NCBI RefSeq assembly: GCF_000379025.1 | Contig: NZ_KB900617.1 | Location: forward strand, 493,547 to 557,546 | DNA length: 64,000 nt | Reading direction: 5' to 3' | Origin: Orenia marismortui DSM 5156 | GTDB taxonomy: Bacteria > Bacillota > Halanaerobiia > Halobacteroidales > Halobacteroidaceae | Shown here: piece after piece, positions 27,348-36,540 of the stretch | Numbering within the stretch: the first letter of the stretch is position 1 | How the letters are laid out: every line of letters begins with the position of its first letter | The notes under the pieces: generated by a model | Seen by the model: only the letters and a program-made list of their open reading frames with translations | What the model was told of the DNA's origin: nothing | The model's database searches: none | Program-made: the position numbers and the translations under genes

Positions 27348-28127
27348 TCAATCTTCCTTAACATACTTCTTTAAATTATCTAAAGCTGCTTTTTCTAATC
27401 TTGAGACCTGTGCTTGTGAGATACCTATATTCCCAGCTACCTCCATCTGAGTTTTGCCTTCATAAAATCTCAATACTAAAATCAATTTCTCTCTATTTTC
27501 TAACTTTCTTAATGCTTCTCTAACAGCAATGGCTTCAAGCCAGTTTTCATCTTCTTTCTTACTATCACTAATCTGGTCCATCACATATATTGGATCACCA
27601 CCATCATGATAAATTGGCTCAAATAATGAAATGGGATCTTGAATAGCATCTAATGCATAAACTATATCTTCTCTAGATATACCCAATTCTTCAGCTATCT
27701 CATTTAAATTAGGTTCTTTAGACTTTTTATTCTCTAAACTTTCTTTCATTTGTAGAGCTTTATAAGCAGTATCGCGTAAAGAACGACTAACTCTAATTGG
27801 ATTATTATCACGAAGATGACGTTTAATCTCTCCTATAATCATTGGAACAGCATAGGTAGAAAATTTAACATTTTTGCTTAAATCAAAATTATCAATAGCT
27901 TTCATTAAGCCGATACATCCTACCTGGAATAAATCATCAATTGGCTCACCTCGATTGTTAAAGCGTTGTAATACACTTAAAACTAATCTTAGATTACCTC
28001 CTACTATTGTATTTCTAGAACTATCATCTCCATTTTGCATTCTTTTAAATAACTTTCTCATCTCTTTATTAGATAAAACTGGCAGTTCTGAGGTGTTGAC
28101 ACCACAAATTTCTACTTTTTTTCCCAT
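27348..28127 (-). CDS. sigG: RNA polymerase sporulation sigma factor sigma-G
   Basis: A 259-residue sigma-70-family factor. The N-terminus KVEICGVNTSELPVLSNKEM is the sigma-G hallmark that distinguishes it from sigma-F. Region 2 (DDLFQVGCIGLMKAIDNFD), region 3 and the region 4 helix-turn-helix (MEVAGNIGISQAQVSRLEK) are complete. It directs late forespore genes after engulfment. In Bacillus sigG follows sigE directly; here it is 24.5 kb away, with the cobalamin island between them. It is co-directional with spoIIR and ylmC. Confidence 0.97.
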   Translation of the reverse strand: MGKKVEICGVNTSELPVLSNKEMRKLFKRMQNGDDSSRNTIVGGNLRLVLSVLQRFNNRGEPIDDLFQVGCIGLMKAIDNFDLSKNVKFSTYAVPMIIGEIKRHLRDNNPIRVSRSLRDTAYKALQMKESLENKKSKEPNLNEIAEELGISREDIVYALDAIQDPISLFEPIYHDGGDPIYVMDQISDSKKEDENWLEAIAVREALRKLENREKLILVLRFYEGKTQMEVAGNIGISQAQVSRLEKAALDNLKKYVKED

Positions 28128-28308
28128 CTACTACCCTCCCACTTATTGCCAAGTTGAAGTTTTCATTAACAGTATTCTCACTAATAAAAAAATATATACA
28201 TTTATTTATCTATCTTATTTTAATTTAAAAATTAATTAAGTATGTAACACCTTTATTCTAAACCGCATACTGTATATTAAAAATAATTGTATAGAAAGGA
28301 GGAATCTA

Positions 28309-28845
28309 ATGCCTACTTCACTTGAAATTGCTGAAAAATTATTAAAAAATGAAAAAGCTAATCGAGCACTATACGGCCAGTTAATAGATTCTTTAGATGA
28401 TCCAAGATATATTAGGCTAGCAGAAAATCTAGAGCTATTACAAAATAGGCAACTGAATATACTTAATAGATTAATTGCTGAATTAGAAGAAGATGTTCCA
28501 CCACCACCACAAGATCGTTACTATGCCCAACATGTTTTACAACCTGGTGAAACACTTAATGTATTAGCTATTAAATACAATACAACTGTATCTAAAATAA
28601 GACAACTCAATCCAAATTTAGGGCCAAATCCTCAAGCTGGTCAGGTCATCACTTTACCAATTGAAATTCCAAAACCACCACCTGGACATATTAAATATTA
28701 TGTACAACGTGGTGATAGCTTATACCTAATTGCTGATAGATATAATACAGATGTAGATACTTTAGTTAGGTTGAATAATATCGCTGACCCTGATGTAATA
28801 TACCCTGGTAGAATTTTAATTATTCCTAGAACTTCAAGAGGATAA
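28309..28845 (+). CDS. Tandem LysM-domain protein
   Basis: A 178-residue protein with an N-terminal helical domain (residues 1-62), a proline spacer (DVPPPPQ) and two LysM domains at about 74-117 (VLQPGETLNVLAIKYNTTVS) and 129-174 (YVQRGDSLYLIADRYNTDVD). LysM binds peptidoglycan or chitin-like glycans. There is no signal peptide, so it could be a spore coat or cortex-associated protein made in the mother cell, like SafA; location beside sigG fits but does not prove this. It is divergent from sigG, with a GGAGG site before ATG 28309. Confidence 0.85.
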   Translation: MPTSLEIAEKLLKNEKANRALYGQLIDSLDDPRYIRLAENLELLQNRQLNILNRLIAELEEDVPPPPQDRYYAQHVLQPGETLNVLAIKYNTTVSKIRQLNPNLGPNPQAGQVITLPIEIPKPPPGHIKYYVQRGDSLYLIADRYNTDVDTLVRLNNIADPDVIYPGRILIIPRTSRG

Positions 28846-29150
28846 TAGTTATCAATTACAAACTCAATTAGAATTAAAATTTAGACCATTTATAATCACA
28901 AACATTATAAAAAAATTTATGAAGCCCCACATTAACCTAATATAAAAAATTCATAAAATAAAATTAGTCTTATTTAATTTTATACTTAATAAAAGATGTC
29001 AATTTATGTAGAAAAAAATTATTATATCTATTAATAAGAACTTATTAGAAGGATTTTGTATAACTATAGGAGAATACAATAATTAAATCAAAAGACATAT
29101 CTACTACTAAAAATATTATTACTTAATGGATTAATAGAGGTGGTGTTAAT
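28846..29150. other. 305-bp intergenic stretch
   Basis: A+T-rich; no gene, no strong hairpin. It must hold the promoter of the XRE/ImmA pair. Confidence 0.35.
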
Positions 29151-29555
29151 ATGAATACTTTTAGAAACAGACTTGAAGAAGAAAGAAAGAAAAAAGGATT
29201 AACTCAAAGAGGTTTAGCGGTAGAATTAAATATTCCAGTTTCAGAAATTGCTTTTTATGAGTTAGGGGATAAAAAACCAAATTTAGATACATTAAATAAA
29301 CTAGCTGACCTATTTGGGGTCTCAACAGACTATCTACTTGGTAGAAGTGACCAGCGTCAAAATATAAATCAACAAATTAAAGATGTACTCTCAAAAGACC
29401 CAGTTTTACATGAATTTTGGGAAGAAATATCAAGGCGGGAAGATTTACAACTTTTATTTAAGCAGACTCGTGATCTTGAACCAGATTCAATCTATAGGGT
29501 TATTGAAATAATAAAGACTATAGAAGATGAGGAGAGAATGAAGTATGGAGGTTAA
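29151..29555 (+). CDS. XRE-family HTH regulator
   Basis: A 134-residue protein with an N-terminal Cro/CI helix-turn-helix (RLEEERKKKGLTQRGLAVEL to LADLFGVSTDYLLGRSD, residues 6-62) and an acidic C-terminal half. It overlaps the next gene by 11 bases, so the two are translationally coupled. In ICEBs1 and phages the same pair (ImmR and ImmA) forms a repressor and the protease that destroys it. No integrase or excisionase is nearby, so it may be a chromosomal stress switch or a remnant. Target genes are unknown. Confidence 0.88.
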   Translation: MNTFRNRLEEERKKKGLTQRGLAVELNIPVSEIAFYELGDKKPNLDTLNKLADLFGVSTDYLLGRSDQRQNINQQIKDVLSKDPVLHEFWEEISRREDLQLLFKQTRDLEPDSIYRVIEIIKTIEDEERMKYGG

Positions 29556-29892
29556 GAATGACATCGATTCTTTTCTTGAGAATATTCAAGATACCTCCCA
29601 TAAATTCTATGAATTAGCCAAAGCATATGATATTTATCCCAAGATAACTAAACTGAGTTCACAATTATGGGGCTTTGTCTATAAGTCTAGTTATGGAAAT
29701 TACTATATTATTATCAATAAAAATCTTAGCTGTGAATTGCAAAAGAAAGTATTTATCCACGAAGTTAAACATATCCGTGATGATATGCCCAGCAAACCAT
29801 ATTTTATAGGTTTAAATATGCAATATTCATCCTTTGAAAAAAAAGCTGATCTATTTGCTTTAGATAAAATAAATTTACATCAAAAAAGATAG
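29545..29892 (+). CDS. ImmA/IrrE-type metallopeptidase
   Basis: A 115-residue small zinc protease-like protein. The metal motif HExxH is seen as HEVKH in VFIHEVKHIRDDM (near residue 72), with a later acidic region (KADLFALDKI) that could supply the third ligand. ImmA-type proteins cleave XRE repressors, and the overlapping upstream gene encodes such a repressor. The stop lies inside a 54-bp perfect palindrome that serves as terminator, so the coding sequence and terminator share bases. Confidence 0.82.
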   Translation: MEVKNDIDSFLENIQDTSHKFYELAKAYDIYPKITKLSSQLWGFVYKSSYGNYYIIINKNLSCELQKKVFIHEVKHIRDDMPSKPYFIGLNMQYSSFEKKADLFALDKINLHQKR

Positions 29893-29929
29893 GAAGGAGT
29901 TTAAACTCCTTCCTATCTTTTTTGATGTA
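29876..29929. terminator. 54-bp perfect palindromic terminator
   Basis: A loopless perfect palindrome centred on GTTTAAAC (29899-29906), arms of 27 bases containing GATAGGAAGGAG and ending in six A/T pairs. CTTTTTTG gives the U-tract on the plus strand. It also faces the convergent cobC gene and can serve both strands. Confidence 0.85.
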
Positions 29930-29984
29930 CTTGGCAAATTTTAAATACTTTACAAAAAAATGCATCCTAAAAGATGAATAATAA

Positions 29985-30593
29985 TTAGTCATGCAAATGG
30001 GCAGTAGAATTTAATAACTCCAAAATAATATCATCCTCATAAAAAGATAAAATATTAACTGCTGTATTAGATTGCATCAAACGCCATGATTTATCAAGGG
30101 GTAGTTCCAAAAAAGTACTTAATAGTATTTTATTGACCCCACCATGAGCAACTATTGCTATAGTCTCTTCTCTATGATTAGAAATAATCTCCTTTATCTT
30201 TTTAACTACTCTCTCTCTAACATCTTCTAAACTCTCTCCCTGAGGAGGTCTATTACTTGAACTTGATTGCCAATTTCTAAACTCATCTTCATATTCACTC
30301 ATAATCTCATCAAAAGTAAGACCTTCCCAAACTCCAAAATTAATCTCCTGTAAGCTTGAATATGATTTAACTTCTAATCCATGCTCTTGACTTAATATCT
30401 GAGCTGTCTCATAGGCTCTACTTAAATTACTTGAATAAATTGCATCTATCTTCTCATCTGCTAATCCTTTGGCCAATTTTTCAGCCTGCTTACGACCTGC
30501 AGGATTTAATTCTATATCCTTATTTCCTTGAAAACGACCTGCTTTATTCCACTTTGTCTCTCCATGTCTAATCAAAATTAATTTTGTTCCCAT
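29985..30593 (-). CDS. cobC: Alpha-ribazole phosphatase (histidine phosphatase family)
   Basis: A 202-residue phosphatase with the catalytic RHG motif at R9-H10 (LILIRHGETKWNKAGRFQG) and the second histidine in IAIVAHGGVNK. In cobalamin biosynthesis CobC removes the 5'-phosphate of alpha-ribazole phosphate or adenosylcobalamin phosphate. The assignment rests on location at the end of the cobalamin unit; phosphoglycerate mutase-like proteins share the fold. It follows cobD by 133 bases. Confidence 0.85.
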   Translation of the reverse strand: MGTKLILIRHGETKWNKAGRFQGNKDIELNPAGRKQAEKLAKGLADEKIDAIYSSNLSRAYETAQILSQEHGLEVKSYSSLQEINFGVWEGLTFDEIMSEYEDEFRNWQSSSSNRPPQGESLEDVRERVVKKIKEIISNHREETIAIVAHGGVNKILLSTFLELPLDKSWRLMQSNTAVNILSFYEDDIILELLNSTAHLHD

Positions 30594-30726
30594 TAGCTTT
30601 CCTCCTAAGTAATTTCAGATTATAGAATACAAAGCTCAAAATTCCTTTGAAGTAATGAATATATACTAATTAAAGTAACTAAAATTTAAAATATATTTAA
30701 TAGAATTTATCAACATTTCTTAATTG

Positions 30727-31788
30727 TTATAGTATATCAAATAGCTTTGCTACAAGCTTAATATTATCTTCTCTACTCTTAACTGCTACCCTAATAAAAT
30801 CTTCACCTAAATTACTATAATTATTACAATTTCGAATTAAGATTCCTTCCTTAGCTAATTTATCTTCTATTTCACTAGCCGAGTACTTAGCAGAACTAAG
30901 ATCAATCAAAATATAATTAGCACTAGGATAATAAGCTTTGAGATCAGCCATTTCACTTAATTTATGATATAAAAAATCCTTTTCCTCTTTTATCATCTTT
31001 TTAGTTTCTAAAATATATTTTGTATCATTAATCACAGTTCTTCCTACTTTTTGTGCCAACGAATTAACATTCCAAGGATCTTTACTCTGCTCTAATTTAC
31101 TAATCAATTTAGAGTTTGCTGCTCCATAACCCAAACGTAAACCAGGAATAGCAAAAAACTTAGTTAGAGAACGCAAAACTAATAAATTATTATACTCCTC
31201 AACTAAATCAATTACTGTAAGATCTTCTTCCAAAAAATCAATAAAAGCTTCATCAATAACTATAAAGCTATTATTCTTAATCCCATAATCTAAAATTTTA
31301 ATTATCTCAGATCTAGTGATGAATTTAGCAGTGGGATTATTAGGATTACATAAAAAAAAGAGATCAACTTCAGCAATTTTCGGTAATAATTCAACTATAT
31401 TTAATTCAAAATCTTCCTCTCTACGTAATTGGAACTCTTCCACCCTTCCACCTATACTTTCTACCGACAACCTATACTCTGAAAATGTAGGCGCTAATAC
31501 CAGAGCATTTTTAGCTTTTAATACCTTGGCAATTAAATAAATTAACTCTACTGCCCCATTAGAAATTATTAAATTTCTCTCTTTTAAATTTAATTTATCA
31601 GCTAAAGCATACTTTAGTTCTAAAGAATTAGGCTCAGGGTAATTTTCAATTCCTGCTAAATTATCTTGAATTACTTTCTTAGCTGAAGATGGTAATCCAA
31701 GAAAGTTAATATTTGCACTAAAATCTATAATCTCTTCCTGCTTTAGTCCATATTCTTTAGCCGCTTTTATAATATTACCACCATGCAT
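30727..31788 (-). CDS. cobD: Threonine-phosphate decarboxylase
   Basis: A 353-residue PLP enzyme of the histidinol-phosphate aminotransferase fold. The PLP lysine is K210 in LRSLTKFFAIPGLRLGYG, and the N-terminal HGGN with DFSANINFLG is a CobD signature. It decarboxylates L-threonine O-3-phosphate to (R)-1-amino-2-propanol phosphate, the arm of the nucleotide loop. The preceding pduX gene, four bases away, supplies its substrate, and cbiB at 36569 uses its product. Confidence 0.93.
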   Translation of the reverse strand: MHGGNIIKAAKEYGLKQEEIIDFSANINFLGLPSSAKKVIQDNLAGIENYPEPNSLELKYALADKLNLKERNLIISNGAVELIYLIAKVLKAKNALVLAPTFSEYRLSVESIGGRVEEFQLRREEDFELNIVELLPKIAEVDLFFLCNPNNPTAKFITRSEIIKILDYGIKNNSFIVIDEAFIDFLEEDLTVIDLVEEYNNLLVLRSLTKFFAIPGLRLGYGAANSKLISKLEQSKDPWNVNSLAQKVGRTVINDTKYILETKKMIKEEKDFLYHKLSEMADLKAYYPSANYILIDLSSAKYSASEIEDKLAKEGILIRNCNNYSNLGEDFIRVAVKSREDNIKLVAKLFDIL

Positions 31789-31792
31789 AATC

Positions 31793-32671
31793 TCATCCCT
31801 CTCTAACTACCTTATATCCCCCATTTATTATCTTCGTCTCCATTAAATAATTTAATCTTGGAAATTTATCTTTTATTTTAGCTAATACTCTTTTTTTACC
31901 AAAATCAGATCTTAATAATACTCCAATCAAGGTTCCACTATGGGCAATATTAACTCCTAAAATACCCCTATCTTGATTGCATAGCTTAATTAATTGATTT
32001 AAATAGGGCTTAGTTAAAATTTTCTGATTTGCTAAACTACTTATAATTGCTCCTCTAGCTAATAAATCTAAATTATTCTTTCTAATTCCTTCTTTAATCA
32101 ACTCATAGGCTCTTTTCACATCTTCTTGCTTAGCTAATTTTAATTCAGATAAATCATGTCTAGAATTAAAATCTATAGTATTCACCTTGCCTCCAACATC
32201 AAAAATTAATAATGGTATAGCTTTAATAGCACCTAGATAAACTAGCTTTTTACCCTGCAAATGATCAAAAGCTACTATTCCCTTTAAAAAAGATGCATCT
32301 GTCGGTTCAATTCCTAAAGCTATTCTTCTTACTAATTCTAGATCAACCCTATTATCTGTAATAATTATTGTAGCTATAATTCCAGCAACAATATCAGCTG
32401 TGCTACTAGCCATTCCCTTAGCAGAGATTAATTTAGAATCTATACTGACATTCAAACCTAGATTCGCATTAAAATGCTCTAAAGTTTTCTCAATAGCTAA
32501 TCTTGTCTTGACAAATTTTGGATCTATTCTTATTTCTGATAAACTCCTATTTAATCTAATCTTTACTGAACTATAAACATCTATTGGACAGCTGATATGA
32601 AAATTAACTCCATCTATTACCCCCTGTACTAACTCTCCACAAGTTCCTGGAACTTTAACTGTTACTTCCAT
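31793..32671 (-). CDS. pduX: L-threonine kinase PduX (GHMP family)
   Basis: A 292-residue GHMP kinase. The N-terminal PGTCGELVQGV and the ATP loop KGMASSTADIVAGI (near residue 90) are the PduX pattern. It makes L-threonine O-3-phosphate for CobD, which is the next gene downstream. Start: ATG at 32671, seven bases after AAGGAG; the longer frame from a TTG at 32698 includes the ribosome binding site and is not used. Confidence 0.92.
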   Translation of the reverse strand: MEVTVKVPGTCGELVQGVIDGVNFHISCPIDVYSSVKIRLNRSLSEIRIDPKFVKTRLAIEKTLEHFNANLGLNVSIDSKLISAKGMASSTADIVAGIIATIIITDNRVDLELVRRIALGIEPTDASFLKGIVAFDHLQGKKLVYLGAIKAIPLLIFDVGGKVNTIDFNSRHDLSELKLAKQEDVKRAYELIKEGIRKNNLDLLARGAIISSLANQKILTKPYLNQLIKLCNQDRGILGVNIAHSGTLIGVLLRSDFGKKRVLAKIKDKFPRLNYLMETKIINGGYKVVREG

Positions 32672-32849
32672 AAGTTTACTCCTTACTGATATAAACAAAC
32701 AGTGATGAATAACAAGTAACAGGTTACAAATTGAATTCTTTCTGCAATTTCCTAAAGCGACTCTTTATGATAAGCTTCATTAAAAAATTTGATGTTAATC
32801 CCTCTATTACTTACCGATCACTTGTTACTAAACTGTCACAATATATCTA
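32672..32849. repeat. Word-repeat spacer between pduX and cobS
   Basis: The spacer contains 'gtgatgaataacaagtaacagg' type text near 32702-32722 and an inverted counterpart 'gatcacttgttacta' near 32816-32830. It resembles the spacer at 48180-48260. A non-coding hairpin is likely. Confidence 0.5.
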
Positions 32850-33584
32850 TTATAAAACAACCATCATGGTCAATATGGAAAAAACCTCAATCAATTCGTT
32901 AATCGCCCCATAATTATCACCGGTTAAACCATCTATTTTAACTATAATCATCTTAATAATTAAAATAGTTAATAACCAAGAAAACAAAAATATTATTAGC
33001 CCCTGTAAATCAAAAAGAAATATTCCTACTGCTAAAGTCCAGATTGTAGCTAATAAGAAATGTTTTAATTTTAGATATTGAGCATAAGTCTTACCCAATC
33101 CCCCTTTACGAGCAGAAGGGTAATACAAAGCAGCATAAACTATCGCCCAACGACTAATAGTTGGGAAATAGATCAAAACAGAATTTTTATAACTATTAGA
33201 AATCTCTACTAATAAACTAAACTTTAATAAAAATACAGAAATAAGTGCAATAACCCCAAAAGCCCCTACTCTACTATCACGCATAATCTCCAAGATTCTA
33301 TCTTTGTTTTGCCCACTAAAAATACCATCACAAGTATCCATTAACCCGTCAAGATGAATTCCTCCTGTTAATAATATCATTCCTATAATCAATAAGCTAT
33401 TTGTTATTAACGGGGCTAAATATAATTCTCCTAAATAATTAATTAAAACTAAACTCCCCCCTAATAAACTCCCAATTAGCGGGAAATAAAGCATACAACT
33501 CCCTAAATCTTTATTGTTATAATCTAATTCTTTCTTAATAGGAATCCTAGTAATAAATTGCAAGGCAATTAAAAAGCGATTCAT
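32850..33584 (-). CDS. cobS: Adenosylcobinamide-GDP ribazoletransferase (cobalamin synthase)
   Basis: A 244-residue polytopic membrane enzyme (six to seven hydrophobic segments). It joins alpha-ribazole or its phosphate to adenosylcobinamide-GDP, the last assembly step. FITRIP near the N-terminus and GGIHLDGLMDTCDGIFSG (residues 76-93) are the family motif with catalytic metal-binding aspartates. The start overlaps the cobO stop by one base, so the two are coupled. Confidence 0.95.
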   Translation of the reverse strand: MNRFLIALQFITRIPIKKELDYNNKDLGSCMLYFPLIGSLLGGSLVLINYLGELYLAPLITNSLLIIGMILLTGGIHLDGLMDTCDGIFSGQNKDRILEIMRDSRVGAFGVIALISVFLLKFSLLVEISNSYKNSVLIYFPTISRWAIVYAALYYPSARKGGLGKTYAQYLKLKHFLLATIWTLAVGIFLFDLQGLIIFLFSWLLTILIIKMIIVKIDGLTGDNYGAINELIEVFSILTMMVVL

Positions 33585-34186
33585 TAATATTCAATCCCCC
33601 ATCTACTCTTAATACCTTGCTCATAAGGATGCTTAATAGCCTTCATCTCTGTTACTAAATCAGCTCTTTCTAGAATTTCTTCTGGCATTCCTCTTCCAGT
33701 CAATATCAATTCAGTCTTATCACTTTTTAGCTTAATTAAATCTAAAATTTCTTCTACCTTTAATAAATCATAGCGCAATGCATTATTTATCTCATCTAAA
33801 ATAACTAAATCTTTCTTACCTGCTCCTAAAACTTGTTTAGTATATTGATAAGCCCATTCTACAAACTTTAAATGAATCTTTTTATCCTTATCTTCTTCAC
33901 CTTTAAAAAAACAATCGCCACAAGCAGTACACTTCATTAAACCTTGACGAATTCCAGCAGCATAAGGACACCCTTTTCCAAATTGTCTAATATTAAAATT
34001 AGATAATTGCTCAGTAGAAAATAATTCTCCACTATAAGTACTTCCCTTCATATATTGAATCATTTCTACCTCTAATCCATGACCAGCAGCCCTCAATCCA
34101 AGCCCCAAAGCAGCAGTAGTCTTTCCTTTACCAGTCCCAGTATAAACTTGTACCAACCCTTGAGTTAGCCTATCTTTTAGCTCCAT
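33584..34186 (-). CDS. cobO: Cob(I)yrinic acid a,c-diamide adenosyltransferase
   Basis: A 200-residue corrinoid adenosyltransferase of the CobA/CobO type. The P-loop is YTGTGKGKTTAALGLGLRAA (residues 15-34), and LVILDEINNALRYDLL is a Walker B-like segment. A CTACGDC cluster near residue 85 is an insert not present in the enteric enzymes and could bind iron or zinc. It attaches the 5'-deoxyadenosyl ligand. Start: ATG at 34186 after GGAGGAG. Confidence 0.93.
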   Translation of the reverse strand: MELKDRLTQGLVQVYTGTGKGKTTAALGLGLRAAGHGLEVEMIQYMKGSTYSGELFSTEQLSNFNIRQFGKGCPYAAGIRQGLMKCTACGDCFFKGEEDKDKKIHLKFVEWAYQYTKQVLGAGKKDLVILDEINNALRYDLLKVEEILDLIKLKSDKTELILTGRGMPEEILERADLVTEMKAIKHPYEQGIKSRWGIEY

Positions 34187-34282
34187 CTTATCACTCCTCC
34201 AAATCACCTATTAATCTCTAAAATCAAATAGATACCACACTTCAATATGTACTTCTTTAAAATAACTTCTTCTCAGCCGATA

Positions 34283-34783
34283 TCAAAACTTCATTCCAAG
34301 ATTTGCTATATAGCCTGAAACTCCAAAAAGTGATACCTCCAATGAAAACTTTTCATATCCTATACCTATGCTTGGTATAACCGCTGGAAATGTTCCTAAA
34401 TCATTCATATAAGAAGAGTACTTACCGTTTTCATCATCATAACCACTAATAATCCCATAGGTTAATTTACCATATAAGTTGAAATCTGATATTTCCTTAT
34501 ACTGATAAACTTTACCAGCATATATATACCATGTAGGTTGGAAATATGAATTCTGAAAATATGCTATACCATAAAGCTTAGAATTAGACTTATGGTATTC
34601 CAAACCTATCAAATCCTGTTTATTATTACGATCAGGATTTTGATTCCAATGATAGGTTGTCAGACTGGTCTGTAAAAAGAAATAACTTTCATTTTCAACC
34701 TCTTGAGCAGTTATAGGCGTGGAGTGAAATAAAAACATTACTAAAAATAGAATAAATAAAATCTTAATATTGCCTCTTATCAT
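34283..34783 (-). CDS. Candidate outer-membrane beta-barrel protein, PagP-like
   Basis: A 166-residue exported protein: signal sequence ILFILFLVMFLFHSTPITAQ, then alternating polar/hydrophobic strands and a C-terminal phenylalanine (NLGMKF), as in outer-membrane barrels. The spacing of AYFQNSYFQPTWYIYAGK and GTFPAVIPSIGIGYEKFSLE is reminiscent of PagP (lipid A palmitoyltransferase), but the catalytic Asp-Ser of PagP reads Asn-Ser here. It sits inside the cobalamin locus between cbiA and cobO. Function is unknown: lipid enzyme, small pore or corrinoid-related barrel. The start is the ATG at 34783. Confidence 0.55.
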   Translation of the reverse strand: MIRGNIKILFILFLVMFLFHSTPITAQEVENESYFFLQTSLTTYHWNQNPDRNNKQDLIGLEYHKSNSKLYGIAYFQNSYFQPTWYIYAGKVYQYKEISDFNLYGKLTYGIISGYDDENGKYSSYMNDLGTFPAVIPSIGIGYEKFSLEVSLFGVSGYIANLGMKF

Positions 34784-34953
34784 CTTATACACCATCCTTA
34801 AGCAATCAGATAAAATTAAATTTTCTCCGATTTATATTATTTTCCACGCCATATTATAACATATATCATCTCATTTTTGTAATTTTTAGAATAATTACAT
34901 ATAATTTAGTGGGCTTTAATAAATCATGGTATACTATTAATTTTAAATAAACA

Positions 34954-36336
34954 CTAAATTATTATCTCTTTACTAATCGTCTTTATAATTTCCAAAAATC
35001 TTTTCACTATCTCTAAATTGCTTCCAAAATGTAAATGAACATAGCTAGCCAATAAATTCTGCTTAGCAAAGCCTTCATATCTCCCTTTCTTTCCTTTACC
35101 TCCATATAATTGATAAGCACTATTAACTTCTTTTAAAGCAATTAGTTTTGAATAATGAAATTCATGGCCTTTAACTGTTTCAGCTTCTTTTAATAATAAA
35201 TTATCATTAACAGCTTTAGCCCTTACATAACCCATAGCCTGCAAACTATCCATCATTTCTATCTTTGCTGGTACTACCCCTACCATTGAATAACGATTAG
35301 CATTAAAACCTCTAATCTCTTCTGCTAAATACATCAGTCCTCCGCACTCAGCATATGTAGGTAATCCAGCTTTAACTTTTCGATAAATATCTTCTTTTAT
35401 TCTATTATTCTCTGCTAACTGCTCCAAAAAACTCTCTGGAAATCCTCCTCCAATGTAAAGCCCATCAACTTCTGGTAATTTGTGATCTTTAAGTGGGCTA
35501 AAATATTTTAACTTAACTCCCAAATTCTCTAAAATATCTAGATTATCCTGATAATAAAAATTAAAAGCTTCATCATAAGCTACCCCTAAAGTTAAATTAT
35601 ACTCCTGACTTTGAATAAAAATCCTCTCTTCTTTAAACTCTAATTTTGGAGTACCCTCAGCTAAAGCTACTAAAGAATCTAAATCAATATAGCCTTCTAT
35701 TAAGTCAGTTAGTCGGTTTACAAAAGCAACTAACTCTTTACTTTCAGTAATTGGTACTAAACCTAAATGCCTCTCTGTTAATTCTAAATTCTTTTGATAA
35801 GGTAAATAACCTAATACCTTCAAACCTAATTCCTCTTCAATTCTTTCTTGAATCATCTGATAGTGACCTTTACTACCTACATTATTTAAGATTACTCCAG
35901 CTACATGCAATTTAGGATCAAAGTTCATATAACCATAAGCCATCGCTACAGCACTTCTAGCCATCTTTCCAACATCCATTATTAAAATCACCGGTGCTTT
36001 TAAAATTTTAGCTATATGAGCCGTACTTCCATAATCATCTCTCCCCTTCTTTCCATCAAAAAGACCCATTACACCTTCGATCAAAGATATATCTGCACCT
36101 TTAGCAGCGTGAAGAAAGCATTCTTGTACTCCTGCTTCTCCTAAGAGATAACTATCTAAATTTCGTGAGGAGTTGCCTGTAACTAATTTATGAAAACCAG
36201 GATCAATATAATCAGGACCAACTTTATAAGGTTGTACATTATAACCTCTTTTCTTTAAAGCTCCCATCAATCCCATAGTCAAGGTTGTCTTTCCAACTCC
36301 ACTTGCCGTTCCTGCTATTAATAATCTAGGATACAT
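34954..36336 (-). CDS. cbiA: Cobyrinic acid a,c-diamide synthase
   Basis: A 460-residue glutamine- and ATP-dependent amidase. An N-terminal dethiobiotin-synthetase-like domain carries LLIAGTASGVGKTTLTMGLM (residues 5-24), and the C-terminal GATase1 domain has its catalytic cysteine in YAECGGLMYLAEEI. It amidates the a and c acetate side chains of (hydrogeno)cobyrinate or cobyrinate, a step used in ring synthesis. Corrin-ring genes are not in the window, so they should lie elsewhere. Start: ATG at 36336 after GGGAGGG. Confidence 0.94.
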   Translation of the reverse strand: MYPRLLIAGTASGVGKTTLTMGLMGALKKRGYNVQPYKVGPDYIDPGFHKLVTGNSSRNLDSYLLGEAGVQECFLHAAKGADISLIEGVMGLFDGKKGRDDYGSTAHIAKILKAPVILIMDVGKMARSAVAMAYGYMNFDPKLHVAGVILNNVGSKGHYQMIQERIEEELGLKVLGYLPYQKNLELTERHLGLVPITESKELVAFVNRLTDLIEGYIDLDSLVALAEGTPKLEFKEERIFIQSQEYNLTLGVAYDEAFNFYYQDNLDILENLGVKLKYFSPLKDHKLPEVDGLYIGGGFPESFLEQLAENNRIKEDIYRKVKAGLPTYAECGGLMYLAEEIRGFNANRYSMVGVVPAKIEMMDSLQAMGYVRAKAVNDNLLLKEAETVKGHEFHYSKLIALKEVNSAYQLYGGKGKKGRYEGFAKQNLLASYVHLHFGSNLEIVKRFLEIIKTISKEIII

Positions 36337-36540
36337 TCTTGACCCTCCCACTATTTTCTAATTTATAATGTATAATTAAGATCAAATTCAAAACCTTAAC
36401 CTCTACTACAGACCTTTTATCTCATCTAAAAAAGAGGCTATATAAAAATTAGTCTTTTTATTAGAAGTGAGAGCATTCATAAGTATGAGCAATATTTTTC
36501 CTTACTCCTTAGTTAAAAGCAAGAAGCAAAAAATGGCACC

